64,000 nucleotides of DNA from Caulifigura coniformis (GCF_007745175.1 NZ_CP036271.1:6597439-6661438); one strand, 5' to 3'; counted from the first letter of the stretch, positions 20,503 to 29,539 are shown. The notes: a model not told the origin generated them from the sequence alone. A program made the numbers and translations.

Positions 20503-22692
20503 TCACCCGTCGAGGATGAGCATGTTGTTCAGCCGGCGATTCATGGATCTCAGGACCACAATCCGGTCACGAGTGTCGACCAATCCATTGCCATCCATAT
20601 CATACAGCGGGTTATAAGGCTGGCCGATATTCGACTGGACGAGGAAAGAGTCCTGCGACGTGACGACGCGATCGCCGTTGACGTCGCCCATCAGCCGGTA
20701 GAACCGCTGCGGGGTGTCGTACACGCCGTCCTCATTGAAGTCGAAGCGGAGTTCGTAATAGCCATCGCCGGCGGTCGAGAACCGGTTGCCTCCAATTCCC
20801 TTCTCCCCGAAATCGAAAATGAGCCTGTTTCCAACGCGCGTCACCTGTCCGTAATCGGCGAGAGTCACCGCGCTCAACGGCGTGCCTTCGAGATCGAAGC
20901 GGCGGAGCCTGATCCGGTTGTTGCTCAGGATGTCGGCGAGATCGAACGAGCCGGCGATCGTCACTTCCAGGCGATTGATGAACGACCGCTGCGTCTGCCC
21001 GGACTGAACGACGAACGACGTGACCTGCCGGTTGATCCAGCTCACGGACGTGTCGGCCGCATAGGCCTGCCCGGAGGCGTCGGTAATGCCTGATCCCGCG
21101 GCACGCAAGGTGAGGACGTAGTCGCCTCCTGCCTCGGTCACGTCATGCAGATTGATCATGTACCGATCCGGCGCGATCTGGGTCAGCGTTGATCCAGCAA
21201 GATTCACATTGACGCCGTTGCGCGTGAGCCTGAAATCGGACAGCGTGACGCCCGTGACATTCTCTGAGAAGTTCAGATACACGACGGACTGGGCGTGAGT
21301 CAGGAGCGGGCCGGCCGTCTCGAAGCTGACCGTCGGCAGCAGATCGATCCCCGGGTAGCTCCCCGTGATCGTATACTGGCCCAGGCTGCCGTAGTCGCTG
21401 TAGCCATCATTCGGCGTCCGAACGCCCACGCCGTCGACCATCACGGAATAGGTTCCCGCCGCGAGGTTCAGCGAGAAGCTGGCGGACAGGAGATCCGCGG
21501 GATTGCTCGTCGCGACGTGCTGACCGCTGGAGTCATAGATCGAGGCCAGGATATCGAGATTGGCGCCGAGCGCGGCCGGGTCGAAGTTCAGCGACACGCT
21601 GCCGCCGGTCGTCGTGAACCAGAACCAGTCCTGATCGGTATTCCGCTCGATGATTCCCGATCGACTGAAAACGATCACGCCTGACTGCGGAGGATTCTGG
21701 GTCAGCGCCTTCGCCGCCTCGCGGGTGCTGGCGTAGTCGTCCGTCCGGTAAGTCACTCCTCCATTTCTGGGGCCGGTGATCAGGGCCAGGTCATCTTCGG
21801 TCCGGCTGGCGAACAGGTACTCGCCGCGGCTCCACTGCGTCACCGGCTGGTTGTAGCTGTTTCCCATAATGGGGGCCCAGCCCGTGCTCCCTGCCCCGGC
21901 ATGGCCCGTGTAATACTCAAGATCGCCGTTGTTCGGATTGATGCCGGGTTGGCCGTCGACGTTCAAGCCGTCATGCAGGACCCCCAGCGTGTGGCCGGCT
22001 TCGTGACTGGAAGCTTCCGCCAGGGATTTGGCGGCCTGGATCGAGTTGAACAGCGGGATGTCGCCGACAAACACGACCGGGACGAGCTGCTGGGAGAAGA
22101 CGAAGGCCGGCGTGCCTGACGACGACCGGAACGAATCCAGAGCCGCGACGCCGCCAATGGTCGCACCGTGCCACTGCAGGCTGCTGCCACCGATCACAAC
22201 TCGAATCCCGAACTGGGTATCGCCGGTGGTGGATTGGACGAGCGCATCGACGCCGGGGTCTTGCGTCGTCACGTTGATGTCGAACGGCGCGTAATCCTCG
22301 GCAACTCGCCGCCAGACATTCTGGATCACCTCGCGCTCGATGTCGCTGAACGCGGGATCGGAATCGACGGAGAACGCCGGCGAGACGATGTCGGCTCCCC
22401 CCGTGTAGTTCGTATTCCAGTTTGTGCCGCTGGTGGTATGCCCGGTGAAATCGAGATAGATGGTCTTCGTTGAGCCGGGCAGGCTGTTCAGCAGGAAGGT
22501 CTCGTTCAGCGGAAAAGGCGGCGCTTCCTGAGGGGTTCCCGGCCCCGTTTCACTCGCACTCAGCAGGTGCCGATCTTCCAGCACCTGAGCCTGGCAGGCC
22601 CCCAATGGCAGAAGACGGGCAGCTCCGGTCCTCCTGGCCTGGGATTTCCGATGTCTCGCAAGGATGCAGCGCATTGACCAGGGAGAAACCAT
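20503..22692 (-). CDS. secreted zinc metalloprotease with dockerin-like EF-hand C terminus
   Basis: About 729 residues. The N terminus carries a basic run (RHRKSQARRTGAARLL) and the motif VLEDRHLLSA, which matches the LEPR-type surface-protein signal common in planctomycetes. The catalytic zinc motif HEAGHTLGVLHD (His230, Glu231, His234, His240) and a Met-turn candidate APIMGNSY place it among metzincin-like proteases. A pre-peptidase C-terminal-type beta domain lies around 370-470 (ERNTDQDWFWFTTTGGSVSL). Near the C terminus DVNGDRVVTSQDSF and DMDGNGLVDTRDRI are dockerin/EF-hand calcium loops. The ATG at 22692 is preceded by AAAGGGG. It follows the PEP-CTERM gene by 101 bases on the same strand. 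Confidence 0.9.
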   Translation of the reverse strand: MVSPWSMRCILARHRKSQARRTGAARLLPLGACQAQVLEDRHLLSASETGPGTPQEAPPFPLNETFLLNSLPGSTKTIYLDFTGHTTSGTNWNTNYTGGADIVSPAFSVDSDPAFSDIEREVIQNVWRRVAEDYAPFDINVTTQDPGVDALVQSTTGDTQFGIRVVIGGSSLQWHGATIGGVAALDSFRSSSGTPAFVFSQQLVPVVFVGDIPLFNSIQAAKSLAEASSHEAGHTLGVLHDGLNVDGQPGINPNNGDLEYYTGHAGAGSTGWAPIMGNSYNQPVTQWSRGEYLFASRTEDDLALITGPRNGGVTYRTDDYASTREAAKALTQNPPQSGVIVFSRSGIIERNTDQDWFWFTTTGGSVSLNFDPAALGANLDILASIYDSSGQHVATSNPADLLSASFSLNLAAGTYSVMVDGVGVRTPNDGYSDYGSLGQYTITGSYPGIDLLPTVSFETAGPLLTHAQSVVYLNFSENVTGVTLSDFRLTRNGVNVNLAGSTLTQIAPDRYMINLHDVTEAGGDYVLTLRAAGSGITDASGQAYAADTSVSWINRQVTSFVVQSGQTQRSFINRLEVTIAGSFDLADILSNNRIRLRRFDLEGTPLSAVTLADYGQVTRVGNRLIFDFGEKGIGGNRFSTAGDGYYELRFDFNEDGVYDTPQRFYRLMGDVNGDRVVTSQDSFLVQSNIGQPYNPLYDMDGNGLVDTRDRIVVLRSMNRRLNNMLILDG

Positions 22693-22793
22693 TGCCCAGC
22701 CCCTTTGAAATGTTTCCGATGGGCGAAAGCCAGCACTCGCTGAGCTTTCCGGGAATCGGTCAAGAACTGAAAGGACCGTAGCAACGGTCAACG

Positions 22794-23519
22794 TCAATGG
22801 TCAACGAGCCCCGCCGTCTCCACCGGCTCACTCGCGCAAAATTCGTTCTTCCTTGTCGCTGCCTTTTGGAACCGACGCCGACGCCCCATCCCGGCGATGC
22901 CAAGCCCCGCGGCGCACAGCAGCAGGCTGGACGGCTCCGGAACGGCCGACACGGTCACCGTCCCGGAAAATGAAGTGTACGGGACCTGATCCGGGCCGTT
23001 GTTGAAGAACGCCGTTAGGGATGTGTCCTCGAGATCGATCGAAAACACGTCCCCCGCGACGGCCGGGGCCGAACTCAAGGTCGTCAGATCGAGTCTCGCC
23101 AACAGGACGTCAGTCGTCGGCACGAAGAGACTGAAGCCGCCGTCGGTCGCGTCGACCCCGATATAGGTGTTCTCGGGACCGACGTCGCCGACCGGCGTCT
23201 GCGGCGGACCGGCCGCTGCACTCACGCCGAAGAAGATGTAGCTCGGATCGTTCAGCTGGGAATCAGACTGCGGATCGGAGAACGCCAGGACGTTCGTCCC
23301 GACCACAGGGCTTGCCGTGAATTCGAACGAGAACCCGTTGAGCAGATCGGTTCCTGTTGTTGAGCGCAGGAACACGTCCACAAAGCCGGTCCCCCCTTCC
23401 CCGATCGACGTGCTGCCGATCGTCACGACCAGATCTGCTGTCGCCTGAGCCGGCAGGACCAGGCTGGCCGCCGACAGCCACGCCAGCACGAGAACTCTCC
23501 GCATGCCATTCGCCGTCAT
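22794..23519 (-). CDS. PEP-CTERM sorting-domain exported protein
   Basis: A 241-residue secreted protein. Signal peptide at the start (RRVLVLAWLSAASLVLPAQATA). The central beta-rich part (VTIGSTSIGEGGTGFVDVFL) resembles cohesin-like domains. The C terminus has the PEP-CTERM signal: VPEPSSLLLCAAGLGIAGMG followed by RRRR, to be cut and anchored by an exosortase. It then continues for about 26 more residues (FQKAATRKNEF and on), unusual since the basic cluster normally ends the protein. A GGGG element precedes the ATG at a good distance. It is the first gene ahead of the metalloprotease. Confidence 0.88.
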   Translation of the reverse strand: MTANGMRRVLVLAWLSAASLVLPAQATADLVVTIGSTSIGEGGTGFVDVFLRSTTGTDLLNGFSFEFTASPVVGTNVLAFSDPQSDSQLNDPSYIFFGVSAAAGPPQTPVGDVGPENTYIGVDATDGGFSLFVPTTDVLLARLDLTTLSSAPAVAGDVFSIDLEDTSLTAFFNNGPDQVPYTSFSGTVTVSAVPEPSSLLLCAAGLGIAGMGRRRRFQKAATRKNEFCASEPVETAGLVDH

Positions 23520-23891
23520 TGAGCTGCCCCTGGACGTTCGTCGCGAATTTGGTCAAGAACTTTTAACTGTCCTTGAATGCCCGCATGGATGTCAACGAAT
23601 TGACCTTGAAAACGAGTTCCAATGGCAAAGGATCTTCATCTGGCTGAAAGTGAGGGCCGCGTCGAAACACGGCGACGGGATGGCCGGGGTTGGAGCCCTT
23701 TTTGGCGAAGCCCCGGTCGGGCAGGGGGCATCGTTGTCGGCCGTTCTGGGGCGTGAGATCAGTTCTGGCGTTCCGTCTCTCGTCCGGGCAGTGAATCCAG
23801 ATTGAGTCTCGGTCAGCCGCATCCGGGCGGCTCGGCCTCTCGGATCCATCTCAGGCGTTCACGACGTTGGGTACCGTCCCGCCGGCTTGTG
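23520..23891. other. 372-base intergenic region with module-B-like repeat
   Basis: Upstream of the PEP-CTERM gene (promoter side) and downstream of the XylR-like gene. At 23681-23735 it has ggccggggttggagccc and gaagccccggtcgggc, which resemble module B of the dispersed repeat. No gene seen. Confidence 0.5.
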
Positions 23892-25055
23892 CTACGAGCG
23901 CTTTTGCCCTGTGACTCGAAACTTCGTCGGCGTCATTCCGGCCGACCTGGCGAATGCCGACTCCAATCGTCGAGAATCGGAGTAACCCGATCTGGAAGCG
24001 ACCTCCGCGATGGTGAGCTTGGTTTCCAGCAGCAGCATTTTCGCCCGTTCCATTCGGTGACGGCGGATCAGGGTTCCCAGCGTCATGCCGATCGATTCCA
24101 TGACTTTGCGCTCCAGCGAGCGGCGACTGATCCCGGCTGCGCGAACAACGTCGGCAACCTGGATGCCGCGCTGAAAGTTGCTTCGGACGAATTCCAGCGC
24201 CGGGCCGATGTCCTCGTTGTCCGTCGCCAGGATGTCCGTCGATTGCCGACAGATGACACCGGTTGGCCGAAGAAGCACGTCCGTCTCAAGTCCCAGTCGG
24301 CGCTTGTCGATCAACTGGTCGAGTCGGATTCCGGCTTCCACACCCACTGCCTCGGCCGGCAATGCGATGGACGACATCGGCGGCTCGGTGACGCCGCAGA
24401 ACAGCTCATCGTTGTCGACGCCGAGCACAGCGATTTCCTGTGGAACGCGCAGCGACACCTGGCGACAGGCCTCGATCACTTCCGCGCCCCACAGGTCGTA
24501 GGGAGTAAATACTCCCGCAGGACGCGGGAGGGTTCGAAGCCACGCCCCGAGGTTCCCTTCTCCGTCGACGGTGCCGAGCGGTCCGAGAGGTTCCTTGCCA
24601 GCGCTGTCAAAGACTTCGACCGAGTATCCTCGCGACTTGAGCGCACGGCGAAACTCGGCTTCGCGATCGGCCGAAAACAGCAGGCTCCTCTGGCCGGCGA
24701 AGCCAAACGATTTGAGCCCCCGTTCGAGGAAGTGAATGGCCGCCATCTCGCCGACGATGGCGTTGTCGACGTTCACCCGGGGAACCGGCAGGTTCGGGAG
24801 CACGGCATCGACATTCACCAGCGGGATCCTGGCCTTGAGCAGCGACCGGCACCATTGGCGGTCGTTCACGCAGGCGATCACTCCGTCGGCTTCGTTGAGG
24901 ATTCGGAGTGTCGAGGCGCTCGGGAGCGGGCGGGCGAGCGTGATTCTCCAGTTGGAACGCTGGTGCGAGTAGCCGACGATCCCGCGCAACACATTCCGGT
25001 AATACGAATTGGCCGTATTGATCGCCACACAGATCAATCTTCGGCGGGGCATCAA
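23892..25055 (-). CDS. XylR-like AraC-family transcriptional regulator
   Basis: A 387-residue regulator. Residues 1-265 form a LacI/periplasmic-binding-like sugar-sensing domain (RRLICVAINTANSYYRNVLR, later EIAVLGVDNDELFCGVTEPP), typical of XylR. Residues 280-385 are an AraC-type pair of helix-turn-helices (QVADVVRAAGISRRSLERKV and TIAEVASRSGYSDSRRLESA). In planctomycetes such proteins are numerous and usually act on carbohydrate genes. It is divergent from the DUF1559 gene that starts 158 bases away, so it may control that pair; this is inference. Confidence 0.93.
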   Translation of the reverse strand: MMPRRRLICVAINTANSYYRNVLRGIVGYSHQRSNWRITLARPLPSASTLRILNEADGVIACVNDRQWCRSLLKARIPLVNVDAVLPNLPVPRVNVDNAIVGEMAAIHFLERGLKSFGFAGQRSLLFSADREAEFRRALKSRGYSVEVFDSAGKEPLGPLGTVDGEGNLGAWLRTLPRPAGVFTPYDLWGAEVIEACRQVSLRVPQEIAVLGVDNDELFCGVTEPPMSSIALPAEAVGVEAGIRLDQLIDKRRLGLETDVLLRPTGVICRQSTDILATDNEDIGPALEFVRSNFQRGIQVADVVRAAGISRRSLERKVMESIGMTLGTLIRRHRMERAKMLLLETKLTIAEVASRSGYSDSRRLESAFARSAGMTPTKFRVTGQKRS

Positions 25056-25212
25056 AGCGCCTCAGCAGGCGTGCGCGAAACGTCGCATCATTTCCGCATT
25101 TCCGTCATTGTAGTCGACGAACCCCAGGTGGACACTGATTCTCCAAGGTCATCAGGCGTTTCATGTGTACCTCGGATCCCAGATCCGAACGCTCATCCTG
25201 GGAGACGCTCTT

Positions 25213-26253
25213 ATGCTGACGGCACGCAGCCGCACGCGCGGCTTCACGCTCATCGAGTTGTTGGTAGTGATCGCGATCATCGCGATTCTGATTGCCCTGC
25301 TCCTCCCGGCCGTTCAGCAGGCCCGCGAAGCGGCGCGGCGAACCCAGTGCAAGAACAATCTCAAGCAACTCGGCCTGGCGCTCCACAACTACCACGACAC
25401 CTACGGCATCTTCCCGATCGGAAACCTGTACGGCGACCTCGGGTCGGTCGGGCCGTTCCAATCCAACCGCACGACCTGGCTGGTCCGCACTCTCCCGTAC
25501 ATCGACCAGGCGCCGCTCTTCAATCTGGCCGACTTCAACAGCCGCAGCAACAACACCGGTTTCACCGCGAACTTCCCCGCCGCATACGACGCCCAGAATT
25601 GCCGCGGCGTGGAAATGCCGGCCTTTCGCTGCCCGTCTGATCCGGGTGGACGGCAGACGACCGGTCGCGCGGCGCTCGCGCCGACCAACTATGTCGGTTG
25701 CCAGGGGAGTGCCACCTCCAACACAGGAATCCCGGGCTGCTGCCCCGCCGGCACAGCCAATCCGGCCGCGGGCACGGGCGGTTATATGGCCGGCAACGTG
25801 ACCTGGGTGCTCATGGTCATGAACCCGGGAACCAGTGTCGGCATGTTCGCCGCAAACTCGCAAACCAGGATTCGCGACGTGACTGACGGGAGCTCGAACA
25901 CGCTGATGCTTTCCGAGTGTCTCGTGGGAGCGATGTCGCAGACCAACCCCAGCACGGCTGGCACGTGCGTCGGTGGCGACGCGACGACGCTCCTCCCGAC
26001 GCGCGGCTACTCGTGGTACTTCGGGACGACGGCCACCTGGATGTTCACAACCGTCCGCACCCCGAACTTCCCGCACGTCGATTGCGAGCGAAGCGGCGTT
26101 CTCTCCAACATGTCCGCCCGCAGCAAGCACACGGGCGGCGTTCAGGTGACGATGGCCGACGGGGCGGTCCGTTTTGTCTCCGAGAATCTCAACCTCGCGA
26201 CCTGGAGGGCGCTGGGCGATCGCGCCGACGGCAACGTTGTCGGCGAGTTCTGA
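25213..26253 (+). CDS. DUF1559 prepilin-like surface protein (first pair)
   Basis: 346 residues. N-terminal type IV prepilin signal [20 protein letters not shown] with the processing Gly and Glu+5, then the family hallmark [20 protein letters not shown] and a C-terminal H-x-GG-V region (SKHTGGVQVTMADGAVRFVS). This family is greatly expanded in planctomycetes; the proteins are exported and pilin-like, with no known biochemical function. The ATG at 25213 has GGAG (25200-25203) at a suitable distance; the upstream frame extension is not family-like. A lipoprotein gene follows after 64 bases. Confidence 0.95.
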   Translation: MLTARSRTRGFTLIELLVVIAIIAILIALLLPAVQQAREAARRTQCKNNLKQLGLALHNYHDTYGIFPIGNLYGDLGSVGPFQSNRTTWLVRTLPYIDQAPLFNLADFNSRSNNTGFTANFPAAYDAQNCRGVEMPAFRCPSDPGGRQTTGRAALAPTNYVGCQGSATSNTGIPGCCPAGTANPAAGTGGYMAGNVTWVLMVMNPGTSVGMFAANSQTRIRDVTDGSSNTLMLSECLVGAMSQTNPSTAGTCVGGDATTLLPTRGYSWYFGTTATWMFTTVRTPNFPHVDCERSGVLSNMSARSKHTGGVQVTMADGAVRFVSENLNLATWRALGDRADGNVVGEF

Positions 26254-26317
26254 GCGCCGGATCGCACGTCCGACGTCGTTTCCGAATTCACGCGCCTTCT
26301 CGAGGGGGTTCTTTTCG

Positions 26318-26758
26318 ATGAACACCAGGGTTGAGATGTGGTCAGTGTTCGGGCTTGTCGCAGCGGTCGTCATGGCGGGTTGCGGCGCGGACGGCCCGCC
26401 CCGCGGCGACGTCCGGGGACGCGTTACCGTCGGCGGCGAGCCGGTCGAGAACGGCGCGATCGTGTTCGTTCCGGTCGCCGGCATCCAGGGCGCGCCGGTC
26501 CAGTTCCAGATCGTCAATGGCGAGTATGCCTCGGATGTCAAAGGCCCGGTCGTCGGGAAGAACTCCGTGCAGATCTCCGGCGCCCGGGCGACCGGCAAGC
26601 AGACGATGAACATGGTGACCGGCGAGCAGGTCGACGTCTTCGAGGAAATCGTTCCGGCGAAGTACAACAACGACAGATCCGAACTTTCGGCCGACATTCA
26701 GGCTGGTGAGAACACGTTCGACTTCGAGCTCGACGGAAAGCCCCGGAAGGCCGGGTAG
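26318..26758 (+). CDS. small lipoprotein paired with DUF1559 protein
   Basis: 146 residues. Signal peptide with lipobox VVMAGC (Cys22 becomes lipidated), then a transthyretin/carboxypeptidase-regulatory-like fold (VRGRVTVGGEPVENGAIVFV). Such proteins regularly follow DUF1559 genes in planctomycetes; their function is not known. A purine run (gaggggg, 26301-26307) lies before the ATG at 26318. The equivalent pair occurs at 50854-52431. Confidence 0.9.
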   Translation: MNTRVEMWSVFGLVAAVVMAGCGADGPPRGDVRGRVTVGGEPVENGAIVFVPVAGIQGAPVQFQIVNGEYASDVKGPVVGKNSVQISGARATGKQTMNMVTGEQVDVFEEIVPAKYNNDRSELSADIQAGENTFDFELDGKPRKAG

Positions 26759-27603
26759 CTTCCATTCGTGACTGAGCTTCGCGCGGGAGCCGGTGGTCTG
26801 CTGACGGCCAGTGGGTCGCCCCGAGTGCTCGCAATGGGGGCCGTGCGGCGGCAAGCGGCTGAAGGCGAATTGGCAGTCCACTCCCGGAGGAACCTCTGGC
26901 GGCTGTTGCCGCACCGGTTGCAGAGCAACCGGTGGTACCCGGTAACGGTCAGGTTGGCCGCCTCCGCGTCCCTTCGAGAGATGTCCTCGACGGAGTGGCC
27001 GCGATAGAGCGCCATCGCCGCTTCGATGATCGTTGGAGTGGGCAAGTATCGGCCGTGTTGCCAATCGGACAGGTCAGAGTCGGCAACCGGTCGGAACGTA
27101 GCGACGGCCTGGATCGCAGCGGCGAGCGTCTCGCTGTTGCAGTAGAGCGGGTGGACGACCTGATCCTCGGCGAGACTGGGTGTGAACTCCGTTCTGGCGT
27201 TGGGGGCTTCTGTCGCCACGAGGATCGGTGTGATGACGCGATGATGGCTGGTTTCGTGAAAGTTCTTAAGGTCGAGCGCGTAGTCCCAGACCTGATCGAC
27301 GTCGTGCGAATCAAACTTGGATTCGCCGACCTTGAATTCGATGACGAAGATGACGCCATCCATCAGGAGGATGCAGTCGACACGTTTGCCAACCCGTGGA
27401 ATGGTGTACTCGAAATAGATGTGACCGGGATGGCGGCCGAGGGTTGTCAGCGTTTGCTTGAGGATGTGGATCTGCTGGACCCAGGCATCGCGCTGCGTGG
27501 TTTCGAGGTCAAACGCGTTGTTGACCGCCAGTTGGCCGAGGATCTCCGCCTCGCTTGCGTCGCAGAAGCCACTGACTGTTGCCGCGTAGAAGTACCGTTG
27601 CAC
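26698..27603 (-). pseudogene. truncated DUF2075-type protein (N-terminal nuclease-like part only)
   Basis: Begins with GTG at 27603 and matches the start of DUF2075 proteins (schlafen-type AAA/helicase-like): QRDAWVQQIHILKQTL, then the nuclease-like FEYTIPRVGKRVDCILL and VIFVIEFKVGE, then IIEAAMALYRGHSVEDIS and AEAANLTVT. In full-length relatives a P-loop NTPase domain with a Walker A motif follows here. Instead, at about base 26945 the frame runs into module C of the dispersed repeat and continues as unrelated residues that even overlap the convergent lipoprotein gene. So about 220 residues are genuine and the ATPase is missing. Family assignment rests on memory of the family; the break is seen directly. 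Confidence 0.8.
26901..26945 (-). repeat. module C of the dispersed palindromic repeat, at the break of the DUF2075 gene
   Basis: gttgccgcaccggttgcaga and gcaaccggtggtacccgg form the palindrome ccggttgc-agag-caaccgg. It is the same as the C modules at 20381-20470, 27707-27740 and 29430-29480. It lies exactly where the homology of the truncated gene stops. Confidence 0.75.
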
Positions 27604-27704
27604 GCTGAGCCCGTTGGGTTGCAGTCACGAAGGTGGGTGCGGCCACTTTAGCCGGCGGGTGATGGAGGGGGGAGGATTCGAGGGGCAGGACTCAGAGACC
27701 AGGG

Positions 27705-27824
27705 GGCACCGGGTACCACCGGTTGCTGTGCAACCGGCAGGGTGGCCGGGGCTGGACGTAGCGAAGCGAAGGAAGCCCCGGTCGAGCGTTGCCGAGCCTC
27801 CTTACTCACACGCCGGGTGCCATG
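27705..27824 (+). repeat. modular palindromic repeat, copy 3 left part (modules C, B and start of A)
   Basis: Module C at 27707-27740 (gggtaccaccggttgctgtg, caaccgg), module B at 27741-27798 (ggtggccggggctgg, gaagccccggtcgagcg) and the beginning of module A ending in ggtgccatg (27816-27824). It is interrupted there by the IS4 element and resumes at 29262 with the duplicated ggtgccatg and ctcacgtcgcgcagcag. Confidence 0.7.
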
Positions 27825-29261
27825 CAACGCCGTCCACGATTTCTATGACGCATCGAGCAAGGCTTGCCCCTTGAGGCGGAGTTTTGGCGTCAGTTCGGTC
27901 ATCCCAGGTGGACGAGTTGGCGGCTCGTGTTTCTGGTGTGGCCACGAACGAACGCGCTTCAAGCGTCGACGGCGGTATTGGTCACGCACTGCCTGACCCA
28001 ACTGGTCACGCCATGTCAGCGGCTCCCAGAGCGATCGATCCAGCGCCAGACGCATCGCACGGCGCGTCACGTCTCGAGTCCGTGAAGGGGACCATTGCCG
28101 TGGGTCATGATGACAACGCCGGAGCGACTTCAGGCTCAGGACCTGCAGGATCCACAGCCCCAACAGAGACGCCGTGTGCTCGGCCAGCACCGTCCGCGGC
28201 GTGCGGCTCAGCCATTCCCGACGATCGAACGTCTGCTTGATCGTCCGGTACGCGACCTCGATTCCCCACCGCCTGCGGTAGATTTCCCGGGCCTGCTTGG
28301 CCGACAGACGTGACGGCTCCAGCACATCTGTCAGCAAGAACACGGCCTTCTTGCCACGCCCCAGAAGAATCATTCGCAGAACGAGTGGCGGCTGGTCCCG
28401 GAACTTTGCCGGCCACAGCCAGACGATGTCTCCCTTGCGATGAATCAGCGCTCCCAGTTCCTGAACGAGCACTGTGAGATTCGCGCCCACGCGGAGCAGG
28501 AACGACACATTGGCCGCCTTGAGTCGTTGGCACAGTTCATAGCCCACGAAGCCGGCGTCCGCGGCGATCAGGCTCCCGGCCGGGAGCAAGTTGGCCATCT
28601 CCTCCAAGTGCCGTCGTTCGCTGGCGGTGCCGGGACCGATTCGGAAGTCCCACAGGGCGTTGAGTCCCAGGTGCAGCAGCATCGTGTGATACACCTGCGG
28701 AGCCGTGCGGATCTTGCCGGCACACTTGAGCCCCTGCTCGTTGGCCTTGGTTCGAGGTGACTCGAATCGGGAGCCGTCGGCGCCGAAGACCAGCCAGCCG
28801 GAGACGGTCCAGTTCCCGCGGGCCATGCGGCGAAGATGCGTCTGGAGGATCTCGCGGACTCTGGGAAACAGCAGGCCGACCCAGCGTGCCAGGGCTTCTG
28901 TGTAGCCGGTGTAGGACGTGGGGCAGGTCCAGCCCGGGAGCATACGAGACAGGAGTTCGCGAACGTTCTCAAAGCGACTGATGAGCGTCTTCGCGTCATG
29001 CCAGCTCATCAGCACCAGCGTCAGGAGCAACCGGCCGGGCGTCCATTGTGTGTTGCCGTGCACCGCCAGGTCCGCGAAGCGTGTCGGCGGACAGAGATCT
29101 TCAATTCCAGCCCTGAGCTGCTGCGCATATCCTGCGCGACATGGCCTCCGTGCCATGATCGAGTCTCCTGGGGAAAGGCGTTAGCACCCGTTCCCTACCG
29201 GAGACTCGATTTCTTTGCCAAGACTGAAATTACGCCGAAAGCAGAATCGTGGACGGCGTTG
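27825..29261 (-). mobile_element. IS4-family insertion sequence with 17-bp TIRs and 9-bp target duplication
   Basis: The ends are perfect 17-base inverted repeats: caacgccgtccacgatt at 27825-27841 and aatcgtggacggcgttg at 29245-29261. They are flanked by the direct repeat ggtgccatg at 27816-27824 and 29262-29270, a nine-base target duplication. Total length 1437 bases with a single complete transposase gene. The uninterrupted ends and intact gene suggest a recent and possibly active insertion. The target is module A of the local repeat family. One caution: other module A copies also continue with a sequence like caacgcc, so the exact outer boundary could be off by a few bases. Confidence 0.88.
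27843..29156 (-). CDS. IS4-family DDE transposase
   Basis: 437 residues. DDE catalytic core: first Asp in FGADGSRFESP, second Asp in LIAADAGFVGYEL, Glu in the IS4 signature Y-x2-R-x3-E-x6-K, seen as YRRRWGIEVAYRTIK. The N-terminal helical DNA-binding part is present and the reading frame is intact. The start ATG is 105 bases inside the right end of the element; the stop lies against the left inverted repeat. Confidence 0.93.
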   Translation of the reverse strand: MARRPCRAGYAQQLRAGIEDLCPPTRFADLAVHGNTQWTPGRLLLTLVLMSWHDAKTLISRFENVRELLSRMLPGWTCPTSYTGYTEALARWVGLLFPRVREILQTHLRRMARGNWTVSGWLVFGADGSRFESPRTKANEQGLKCAGKIRTAPQVYHTMLLHLGLNALWDFRIGPGTASERRHLEEMANLLPAGSLIAADAGFVGYELCQRLKAANVSFLLRVGANLTVLVQELGALIHRKGDIVWLWPAKFRDQPPLVLRMILLGRGKKAVFLLTDVLEPSRLSAKQAREIYRRRWGIEVAYRTIKQTFDRREWLSRTPRTVLAEHTASLLGLWILQVLSLKSLRRCHHDPRQWSPSRTRDVTRRAMRLALDRSLWEPLTWRDQLGQAVRDQYRRRRLKRVRSWPHQKHEPPTRPPGMTELTPKLRLKGQALLDAS

Positions 29262-29270
29262 GGTGCCATG

Positions 29271-29433
29271 CTCACGTCGCGCAGCAGCGTGAGCATGCGA
29301 GTTCAGCCCGGCCCCCCATCCTGAACCCGCGCCCGCGCCGCAACTCACCCCCTTGGCGTCTTCGCGCCTTGGCGGTTCCCCTCTCAAGCCACCGCGCAAC
29401 CCCTCCCGGTCAGGTGACCCACTATGTCATCAC
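29271..29433 (+). repeat. direct repeat unit 1
   Basis: Runs from ctcacgtcgcgcagcagcgt through gcaactcacccccttggcg and the cttcgcgccttggcggttcc segment to caggtgacccactatgtcat. It matches 29540-29702 at an offset of 269 bases with few changes. Its start is the right-hand part of module A (palindrome catgctcacg / cgtgagcatg, 29267-29297). Confidence 0.8.
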
Positions 29434-29480
29434 CGGGTACCACCGGTTGCCGTGCAACCGGTGCGGTGACAGCCGCAGGA
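29430..29480 (+). repeat. module C of the dispersed palindromic repeat
   Basis: gggtaccaccggttgccgtg followed by caaccggtgcggtgacagcc. Palindromic core ccggttgc-cgt-gcaaccgg. It lies between the two 160-base direct repeats. Confidence 0.75.
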
Positions 29481-29539
29481 GCTTCGCCTGCTGAGCGGCC
29501 TGCCTTCGTCCTTCCCGAGATCCATCGTCGGGTGCCCCG

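Noticed and set aside
26698-26940. C-terminal domain of the DUF2075-type gene
   Set aside because: The residues come from the repeat module and from antisense of the lipoprotein gene, and do not form a domain.
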